From Megachile rotundata (lineage: Eukaryota; Arthropoda; Insecta; Hymenoptera; Megachilidae): a stretch of DNA of 64,000 bases. The notes below the pieces were generated by a model that did no database searches, had not been told where the DNA came from, and saw only the letters and a program-made list of their open reading frames with translations. The position numbers and the translations under genes are program-made. The stretch lies in the NCBI RefSeq assembly GCF_050947335.1, contig NW_027473604.1, forward strand, positions 62,001 through 126,000. The letters are read 5' to 3'. Below, one piece after another: positions 55,217 to 64,000 of the stretch (the stretch's first letter is position 1; each line of letters begins with the position of its first letter).

Positions 55217-57115
55217 TTGACAATAGTGAGAGTAACAAATATAGTAATTGTCGTTCAATCGATCATATAAGCATAATATGGCTAATAATATGAGTTAGAT
55301 TGATAATAATAAGAGTAATAGGTATCGTAATTGTCGTTCTATCGATCATATAAGCATAATATGCCAAATAATATGAGTTAGATTGATAATAATAAGAGTA
55401 GCAAGTATAGTAATTGTCCTTCTATCGATCATATCTGCATAATATGGAAATAATATGAGTTAGATTAATAATAGTAAGAGTAATACGTATAGTAATTGTC
55501 GTCCTATCGATCATATCCACATAATATGGCCAATGATATGAGTTAGATTGATAGTAATTAGAGTAATAAGTATTGTAATTGTCGTCCTATCGTTCATATC
55601 CACATAATATGGCCAATAATATGAGTTAGATTGATAATAATAAGAGTAATAAGTATAGTAATTGTCGTTCTATCGATCATATAAGCATAATATGGATAAT
55701 AATATGAGTTAGATTGACAATAATGAGAGTAACAAATATAGTAATTGTCGTTCAATCGATAATATAAGCATAATATGGCTAATAATATGAGTTAGATTGA
55801 TAATAATAAGAGTAATAAGTATAGTAATTGTCGTTCTATCGATCATATAAGCATAATATGTTTAATAATATGAGTTAGATTGATAATAATAAGAGTAATA
55901 AGTATAGTAATTGTCGTTCTTTCGATCATATAAGCATAATATGGCTAATAATATGTGTTCGATTGATAATAGTAAGAGTAATAAGTATGGTAATTGTCGT
56001 TCAATCGATCATATCCACATAATATGGCCAATAATATGAGTTAGATTGATAATAATAAGAGTAATAAGTATAGTAATTGTCGTCCTATCGATCATATCCT
56101 CATAATATGGCCAATAATATGAGTTAGATTGATAATAATAAGAGTAACAAGTATAGTAATTGTCGTTCTATCGATAATATAAGCATAATATGGCTAATAA
56201 TGTGAGTTAGATTGATAATAATAAGAGTAATAAGTATAGTAATTCTCGTTCTATCGATCATATAAGCATAATATGGCTAATAATATGAGTTAGATTGATA
56301 ATAATAAGAGTAACAAGTATAGCAATTGTCGTTCTATCGATAATATAAGCATAATATGGTTAATAATATGAGTTAGATTGATAATAATAAGAGTAATAAG
56401 TATAGTAATTGTCGTTCTATCGATCATATAAGCATAATATGGCTAATAATATGAGTTAGATTGATAATAATAAGAGTAAAAAGTGTAGTAATTGTCGTTC
56501 TATCGATCATATAAGCATAATATGGCTAATAATATGAGTTAGATTGATAATAATAAGAGTAATAAGTATAGTAATTGTCGTTCTATCGATAATATAACCA
56601 TAATATGGCTAATAATATGAGTTAGATTGATAATAGTAAGAGTAATAGGTATAGTAATTGTCGTTCTATCGATCATATAAGCATAATATGGCTAATAATA
56701 TGAGTTAGATTGACAATAGTGAGAGTAACAAATATAGTAATTGTCGTTCAATCGATCATATAAGCATAATATGGCTAATAATATGAGTTAGATTGATAAT
56801 AATAAGAGTAATAGGTATAGTAATTGTCGTTCTAGCGATCATATAAGCATAATATGCCAAATAATATGAGTTAGATTGATAATAATAAGAGTAACAAGTA
56901 TAGTAATTGTCCTTCTATCGATCATATCTGCATAATATGGAAATAATATGAGTTAGATTAATAATAGTAAGAGTAATACGTATAGTAATTGTCGTCCTAT
57001 CGATCATATCCACATAATATGGCCAATGATATGAGTTAGATTGATAGTAATTAGAGTAATAAGTATTGTAATTGTCGTCCTATCGTTCATATCCACATAA
57101 TATGGCCAATAATAT

Positions 57116-57870
57116 GAGGTAGATTGATAATAATAAGAGTAATAAGTATAGTAATTGTCGTTCTATCGATCATATAAGCATAATATGGCTAATAATATGA
57201 GTTAGATTGACAATAATGAGAGTAACAAATATAGTAATTGTCGTTCAATCGATCATATAAGCATAATATGGCTAATAATATGAGTTAGATTGATAATAAT
57301 AAGAGTAATAAGTATAGTAATTGTCGTTCTATCGATCATATAAGCATAATATGGCAAATAATATGAGTTAGATTGATAACAATAAGAGTAACAAGTATAG
57401 TAATTGTCTTTCTATCGATCATATAAGCATAGTATGGCTAATAATATGAGTTAGATTGATAATAATAAGAGTAACAACTATAGTAATTGTCCTTCTTTCT
57501 AAAATATATGGGCATAATATGGCTAATAATATGAGTTAGATTGATAACAATGAGAGTAACATGTATAGTAATTGTCGTTCAATCGGTCATATAATCATAA
57601 TATGGCTAATAATATGAGTTACATTGATAATAATAAGAGTAACAAGTATAGTAATTGTCGTTCTATCGATAATATAAGCATAATATGGCTAATAATATGA
57701 GTTAGATTGATAACAGTAAGAGTAATGAGTATAGTAATTGTCGTTCTATCGATCATATAAGCATAATATGGCTAATAATATGAGTTAGATTGATAATAAT
57801 AAGAGTAACAACTATAGTAATTGTCCTTCTATCGATAATATAAGCGTAATATGGCTAATAATATGTGTTA
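57116..57870. repeat. Block B module repeated at +2654, copy 2
   Basis: Partner of 54462-55216. It has one disturbed spot near 57499, where 'ctttctaaaatatatgggc' replaces 'ctttcaataatataggc', a net gain of two bases, and 'aacatgtatag' for 'aacaagtatag' near 57561. After the 'gtgttag' monomer it continues with 'gatgatag', whereas copy 1 continues with 'gacaatag', so the modules are joined differently. Confidence 0.75.
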
Positions 57871-59060
57871 GATTGATGATAGTAAGAGTAATAAGTATAG
57901 TAATTGTCGTTCAATCGATCATATAAGCATAATATGGCTAATAATATGAGTTAGATTAATAATAGTAAGAGTAATACGTATAGTAATTGTCGTCCTATCG
58001 ATCATATCCACATAATATGGCCAATAATATGAGTTAGATTGATAATAATAAGAGTAACAAGTATAGTAATTGTCGTTCTATCGATCATATAAGCATAATA
58101 TGGCTAATAATATGAGTTAGATTGATAATAATAAGAGTAATAAGTATAGTAATTGTCGTTCTATCGATCATATAAGCATAATATGGCTAATAATATGAGT
58201 TAGATTGATAATAATGAGAGTAACAAGTATAGTAATTGTCGTTCAATCGGTCATATAATCATAATATGGCTAATAATATAAGTTAGATTGATAACAATAA
58301 GAGTAATAAGTATAGTAATTGTCGTTCTATCGATCATATAAGCATGATATGGCTAATAATATGAATTAGATTGATAATAATAAGAGTAACAAGTATAGCA
58401 ATTGTCGTTCTATCGATAATATAAGCATAATATGGTTAATAATATGAGTTAGATTGATAATAATAAGAGTAATAAGTATAGTAATTGTCCTTCTATCGAT
58501 CATATACGCATAATATGGCTAATAATATGAGTTGGATTGATAATAATAAGAGTAACAAGTACAGTAATTGTCGTTCAATCGATCATATAAGCATAATGTG
58601 GCTAATAATATGAGTTAGATTGATAATAGTAAGAGTAATAAGTATAGTAATTGTCGTTCAATCGATCATATAAGCATAATGTGGCTAGTAATATGAGTTA
58701 GATTAATAATAGTAAGAGTAATACGTATAGTAATTGTCTCCCTATCGATCATTTCCACATAATATGGCCAATAATATGAGTTAGATTGATAATAATTAGA
58801 GTAATAAGTATAGTAATTGCCGTTCTATCGATCATATAAGCATAATATGGCTAATATTATGAGTAAGATTGATAATAATAAGACTAATGAGTATAGTAAT
58901 TGTCGTTCTATCGATCATATAAGCATAATATGGCTAATAATATGAGTTAGATTGATAATAATAAGAGTAATAAGTATAGTAATTCTCGTTCTATCGATCA
59001 TATAAGCATAATATGGCTAATAATATGAGTTAGATTGATAATAATAAGAGTAACGAGTAT
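57730..59060. repeat. Block B segment repeated at +8720, copy 2
   Basis: Partner of 49010-50340. It contains the 'gtctccctatcg', 'ctaatattatgag' and 'agactaatgag' monomers, also seen at 54000-54160. It differs by scattered substitutions such as 'catttccac' near 58751. Confidence 0.8.
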
Positions 59061-60452
59061 AGCAATTGTCGTTCTATCGATAATATAAGCATAATATGGT
59101 TAATAATATGAGTTAGATTGATAATAATAAGAGTAATAAGTATATTAATTGTCGTTCTATCGATCATATAAGCATAATATGGCTAATAATATGAGTTAGA
59201 TTGATAATAATAAGAGTAAAAAGTGTAGTAATTGTCGTTCTATCGATCATATAAGCATAATATGGCTAATAATATGAGTTAGATTGATAATAATAAGAGT
59301 AATAAGTATAGTAATTGTCGTTCTAACGATAATATAAGCATAATATGGCTAATAATATGAGTTAGATTGATAATAGTAAGAGTAATAGGTATAGTAATTG
59401 TCGTTCTATCGATCATATAAGCATAATATGGCTAATAATATGAGTTAGATTGACAATAATGAGAGTAACAAATATAGTAATTGTCGTTCAATCGATCATA
59501 TAAGCATAATATGGCTAATAATATGAGTTAGATTGATAATAATAAGAGTAATAGGTATAGTAATTGTCGTTCTATCGATCATATAAGCATAATATGCCAA
59601 ATAATATGAGTTAGATTGATAATAATAAGAGTAACAAGTATAGTAATTGTCGTTCTATCGATCATATCTGCATAATATGGAAATAATATGAGTTAGATTA
59701 ATAATAGTAAGAGTAATACGTATAGTAATTGTCGTCCTATCGATCATATCCACATAATATGGCCAATGATATGAGTTAGATTGATAGTAATTAGAGTAAT
59801 AAGTATTGTAATTGTCGTCCTATCGTTCATATCCACATAATATGGCCAATAATATGAGTTAGATTGATAATAATAAGAGTAATAAGTATAGTAATTGTCG
59901 TTCTATCGATCATATAAGCATAATATGGATAATAATATGAGTTAGATTGACAATAATGAGAGTAACAAATATAGTAATTGTCGTTCAATCGATAATATAA
60001 GCATAATATGGCTAATAATATGAGTTAGATTGATAATAATAAGAGTAATAAGTATAGTAATTGTCGTTCTATCGATCATATAAGCATAATATGTTTAATA
60101 ATATGAGTTAGATTGATAATAATAAGAGTAATAAGTATAGTAATTGTCGTTCTTTCGATCATATAAGCATAATATGGCTAATAATATGTGTTCGATTGAT
60201 AATAGTAAGAGTAATAAGTATGGTAATTGTCGTTCAATCGATCATATCCACATAATATGGCCAATAATATGAGTTAGATTGATAATAATAAGAGTAATAA
60301 GTATAGTAATTGTCGTCCTATCGATCATATCCTCATAATATGGCCAATAATATGAGTTAGATTGATAATAATAAGAGTAACAAGTATAGTAATTGTCGTT
60401 CTATCGATAATATAAGCATAATATGGCTAATAATGTGAGTTAGATTGATAAT
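58896..60452. repeat. 1.56-kb block B module, clean copy
   Basis: Partner of 52088-53645, keeping regular monomer length apart from the shared 'ggaaataat' 82-bp variant. A further partial copy spans about 55360-56200 ('tcctcat' at 56097, 51 x 83 before 60330). After 60452 the sequence switches to the 'gataacag' module. Confidence 0.83.
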
Positions 60453-60529
60453 AGTAAGAGTAATAAGTATAGTAATTGTCGTTCAATCGATCATATAAGC
60501 ATAATGTGGCTAATAATATGAGTTAGATT

Positions 60530-61358
60530 GATAACAGTAAGAGTAACAAGTATAGCAATTGTCGTTCTATCGATAATATAAGCATAATATGGCTAATAAT
60601 ATGAGTTAGATTGATAATAGTAAGAGTAATAAGTATAGTAATTGTCGTTCTATCGATCATATCTGCATAATATGGTTAATAATATGAGTTAGATTGATAA
60701 TAATAAGAGTAATAAGTATAGTAATTGTCGTTCTATCGATCGTATAAGCATAATATGGCTAATAATATGAGTTAGATTGATAATAATAAGAGTAACAAGT
60801 ATAGTAATTGTCGTTCTATCGATAATATAAGCATAATATGGCTAATAATATGAGTTAGATTGATAATAGTAAGAGTAATAAGTATAGTAATTGTCGTTCT
60901 ATCGATCATATCTGCATAATATGGAAATAATATGAGTTAGATTGATAATAATAAGAGTAACAAGTATAGCAATTGCCGTTCTATCGATAATATAAGCATA
61001 ATATGGTTAATAATATGAGTTAGATTGATAATAATAAGAGTAATGAGTACAGTAATTGTCGTCCTATCGATCATATCCACATAATATGGCCAATAATATG
61101 AGTTAGATTGATAATAATAAGAGTAATAAGTATAGTAATTGTCGTTCTATCGATCATATAAGCATAATATGGCTAATAATATGAGTTAGATTGATAATAA
61201 TAAGAGTAACAAGTATAGTAATTGTCTTTCTATCGATCATATAAGCATAATATGGCTAATAATATGAGTTAGATTGATAATAGTAAGAGTAATAAGTATA
61301 GTAATTGTCGTTCAATCGATCATATAAGCATAATGTGGCTAATAATATGAGTTAGATT
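60530..61358. repeat. Block B module, ten monomers (829 bp)
   Basis: Begins at the 'gataacag' marker and contains 'catatctgc/ggttaat', 'tcgtataag', 'ggaaataat', 'ttgccgttc', 'gagtacag' and 'gtctttc' monomers. It lacks the 'tatagaaattg' monomer present in the 62105 copy. The next copy follows directly. Confidence 0.8.
61145..61227. repeat. Reference monomer, block B (83 bp)
   Basis: A representative block B copy in the same phase as the block A reference. It differs from that copy by 'aacaag' for 'aataag' and 'gtctttc' at its junction with the next copy. The match along the full 83 bases shows that both blocks are one satellite family. Confidence 0.93.
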
Positions 61359-62104
61359 GATAACAGTAAGAGTAACAAGTATAGCAATTGTCGTTCTATC
61401 GATAATATAAGCATAATATGGCTAATAATATGAGTTAGATTGATAATAGTAAGAGTAATAAGTATAGTAATTGTCGTTCTATCGATCATATCTGCATAAT
61501 ATGGTTAATAATATGAGTTAGATTGATAATAATAAGAGTAACAAGTATAGTAATTGTCGTTCTATCGATAATATAAGCATAATATGGCTAATAATATGAG
61601 TTAGATTGATAATAGTAAGAGTAATAAGTATAGTAATTGTCGTTCTATCGATCATATCTGCATAATATGGAAATAATATGAGTTAGATTGATAATAATAA
61701 GAGTAACAAGTATAGCAATTGCCGTTCTATCGATAATATAAGCATAATATGGTTAATAATATGAGTTAGATTGATAATAATAAGAGTAATGAGTACAGTA
61801 ATTGTCGTCCTATCGATCATATCCACATAATATGGCCAATAATATGAGTTAGATTGATAATAATAAGAGTAATAAGTATAGTAATTGTCGTTCTATCGAT
61901 CATATAAGCATAATATGGCTAATAATATGAGTTAGATTGATAATAATAAGAGTAACAAGTATAGTAATTGTCTTTCTATCGATCATATAAGCATAATATG
62001 GCTAATAATATGAGTTAGATTGATAATAGTAAGAGTAATAAGTATAGTAATTGTCGTTCAATCGATCATATAAGCATAATGTGGCTAATAATATGAGTTA
62101 GATT
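61359..62104. repeat. Block B module, nine monomers (746 bp)
   Basis: Same module as 60530-61358 but also lacking the 'tcgtataag' monomer, hence one monomer shorter. 'gagtacag' markers confirm the spacing (746 between the copies near 61041 and 61787, then 912 to the next). Confidence 0.8.
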
Positions 62105-62870
62105 GATAACAGTAAGAGTAACAAGTATAGCAATTGTCGTTCTATCGATAATATAAGCATAATATGGCTAATAATATGAGTTAGATTGATAATAGTAAGA
62201 GTAATAAGTATAGTAATTGTCGTTCTATCGATCATATCTGCATAATATGGTTAATAATATGAGTTAGATTGATAATAATAAGAGTAATAAGTATAGTAAT
62301 TGTCGTTCTATCGATCGTATAAGCATAATATGGCTAATAATATGAGTTAGATTGATAATAATAAGAGTAATAAGTATAGAAATTGTCGTTCTATCGATCA
62401 TATAAGCATAATATGGCTAATAATATGAGTTAGATTGATAATAATAAGAGTAACAAGTATAGTAATTGTCGTTCTATCGATAATATAAGCATAATATGGC
62501 TAATAATATGAGTTAGATTGATAATAGTAAGAGTAATAAGTATAGTAATTGTCGTTCTATCGATCATATCTGCATAATATGGAAATAACATGAGTTAGAT
62601 TGATAATAATAAGAGTAACAAGTATAGCAATTGCCGTTCTATCGATAATATAAGCATAATATGGTTAATAATATGAGTTAGATTGATAATAATAAGAGTA
62701 ATGAGTACAGTAATTGTCGTCCTATCGATCATATCCACATAATATGGCCAATAATATGAGTTAGATTGATAATAATAAGAGTAATAAGTATAGTAATTGT
62801 CGTTCTATCGATCATATAAGCATAATATGGCTAATAATATGAGTTAGATTGATAATAATAAGAGTAACAA
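62001..62870. repeat. 870-bp segment, copy 2
   Basis: Partner of 40587-41456. The immediately preceding segments (60530-61358 and 61359-62104) are shorter versions of the same module: 'gataacag' markers lie at 60530, 61359 and 62105, spaced 829 and 746 bases (ten and nine monomers, each minus one). The one missing base is the 82-bp 'ggaaataat' monomer. Confidence 0.85.
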
Positions 62871-64000
62871 CTATAGTAATTGTCCTTCTTTCAATAATAT
62901 AGGCATGATATGGCTAATAATATGAGTTAGATTGATAATAATAAGCGTAACAAGTATAGTAATTGTCGTTCAATCGATCATATAAGCATAATATGGCTAA
63001 TAATATGAGTTCGATTGATAATAGCAAGAGTAATAGGCATAGTGTTTGTCGATCTACCGATCATATCTGATTAATATGTTTAATAATATGAGTTAGATTG
63101 ATAATAATAAGAGTAACAGCTATAGTAATTGTCCTTCTATCGATAATATAAGCATAATATGGCTAATAATATGTGTTAGATTGATAATAGTAAGAGTAAT
63201 AAGTATAGTAATTGTCGTTCAATCGATCATATAAGCATAATATGGCTAATAATATGAGTTAGATTGATAATAATAAGAGTAATAACTATAGTAATTGTCG
63301 TCCTATCGATCATATAAGCATAATATGGCTAATAATATGAGTTAGATTGATAATAGTAACAGTAACAAGTACAGTTATTGCCGTTCAATCGATCATATAA
63401 GCATAATGTGGCTAATAATATGAGTTAGATTAATAATAGTAAGAGTAATACGTATAGTGATTGTCGTCCTATCGATCATATCCACATAATATGGCCAATA
63501 ATATGAGTTAGATTGATAATAATAAGAGTAAGAAGTATAGTCATTGTCCTTCTATCGATCATATACGCATAATATGGCTAATAATATGAGTTAGATTGAT
63601 AATGGTAAGAGTAATAAGTATAGTAATGGTCGTTCTATCGATCATATCTGCATAATATGGAAATAATATGAGTTACATTGATAATAATAAGAGTAATAAG
63701 TATAGTAATTGTCGTCCTATCGATCATATCCACATAATATGGCCAATAATATGAGTTAGATTGATAATAATAAGAGTAATAAGTATAGTAATTGTCGTCC
63801 TATCGATCATATCCACATAATATGGCCAATAATATGAGTTAGATTGATAATAATAAGAGTAATAAGTATAGTAATTGTCGTTCTATCGATCATATAAGCA
63901 TAATATGGCTAATAATATGAGTTAGATTGATAATAATAAGAGTAACAACTATAGTAATTGTCCTTCTATCGATAATATAAGCATAATATGGCTAATAATA

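Larger units (their letters stand above)
40587..64000. repeat. Satellite array, block B (same 83-bp monomer, different subfamilies)
   Basis: Same 83-bp monomer, same orientation as block A, continuing to the window end. The variants differ from block A: 'gtcgtcctatcg' with 'catatccac' and 'ggccaataat'; 'gtccttctatcaataat'; 'aagcgtaacaag'; 'catatctgc' followed by 'ggttaataat' or 'ggaaataat'; 'gtaatacgtatag'; 'gataacagtaag'. Block A hallmarks such as 'agtagtgag', 'aacagtaataag' and 'catttaagc' were not seen here; a few 'aattctcgttc' copies occur (for example near 50270, 52170 and 58981). Higher-order structure is present but more mosaic than in block A. Single-base indels are common between 50.8 and 54.3 kb. 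No gene, RNA or transposon is visible. Confidence 0.97.

Noticed and set aside
57480..57520. 'ctaaaatatatggg' spot as a foreign insertion
   Set aside because: It aligns to 'caataatatagg' of sister copies with a net gain of two bases; more likely a sequencing or small local error.
1..64000. Open reading frames on either strand
   Set aside because: In the reference monomer the + strand has stops in all frames (many TAA, plus TGA at 38 and TAG at 43) and the - strand has stops at monomer positions 3, 10, 29 and 42. Between copies of the common form no frame stays open for more than about 35 codons. Any longer frame in a variant run would be chance.
1..64000. CRISPR-like array (conserved core with variable remainder)
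   Set aside because: The variable part is nearly the same from copy to copy and falls into a few recurring types; it is not unique spacers. The 83-bp unit is continuous and no cas-like gene is present.
1..64000. Telomeric repeat or subtelomere
   Set aside because: No runs of TTAGGG, TTTAGGG or TTAGG were seen. Isolated 'gttagg' near 1627 and 5778 is a point variant of 'gttaga'.
1..64000. CENP-B box
   Set aside because: No match to the conserved TTCG...CGGG pattern; 'gtcgttc' lacks the second half.
1..64000. Promoter-like TATAAT or TATAAG motifs ('catataagc')
   Set aside because: The composition is about 76% A+T and the motif occurs once per monomer; there is no gene to drive and no paired element.
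1..64000. Origin iterons, attachment sites or plasmid-type repeats
   Set aside because: The array is tens of kilobases without any replication gene, and unit structure at the multi-kilobase scale is that of eukaryotic satellites.
1..64000. A new multi-gene biological system
   Set aside because: No gene is present. The interest of this window lies in satellite organisation and assembly questions.

Overview
The whole window is satellite DNA. Apart from one run of 100 Ns, every stretch I read is a head-to-tail array of an 83-bp monomer, about 770 copies, all in the same orientation. I found no protein-coding gene, RNA gene, transposon, CRISPR array or unique sequence. The monomer is about 76% A+T (20 G/C of 83 in the reference copy at 1752-1834). 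Each typical copy carries stop codons in every frame of both strands, so the array cannot encode a long protein. A homogeneous array of this size with multi-kilobase higher-order structure points to eukaryotic heterochromatin (pericentromeric, centromeric or subtelomeric). I do not recognise the monomer family and cannot name the organism.

Layout. Block A (1-40486) is built from about a dozen recurrent monomer types. They differ mainly in the right half of the monomer (the segment between 'gattgataat' and the next 'cataatatgg'). The types follow each other in a fixed order, giving a higher-order repeat (HOR) whose basic unit is 22 monomers, 1825 bp. It is seen as 2911-4735 and, with different composition, as marker-to-marker units from 25681 to 40486 (1742, 3318, 2654, 2820, 1827 and 1657 bp). 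These lengths are whole numbers of monomers minus one base per 82-bp variant monomer, so the array grew and shrank by whole-monomer exchanges. On top of this, 6768-14510 is duplicated almost in tandem as 14732-23055.

Positions 40487-40586 are an assembly gap of exactly 100 Ns. Block B (40587-64000) has the same 83-bp monomer but a different set of variants. The hallmark block A types do not cross the gap. Block B has its own HORs: a 6-monomer 498-bp unit in two places, a 2.2-kb segment repeated 3984 bp away, mosaic modules between 49 and 60 kb, and an 870-bp segment right after the gap that returns at 62001-62870 with one difference seen.

Points that deserve a second look: the defined HOR and its recombination scars (hybrid monomers), the abrupt subfamily switch at the gap, a cluster of 1-2 bp indels confined mostly to 50.8-54.3 kb that may be consensus errors, and a conserved core versus variable half within the monomer. 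No 'system' in the sense of a gene cluster is present.
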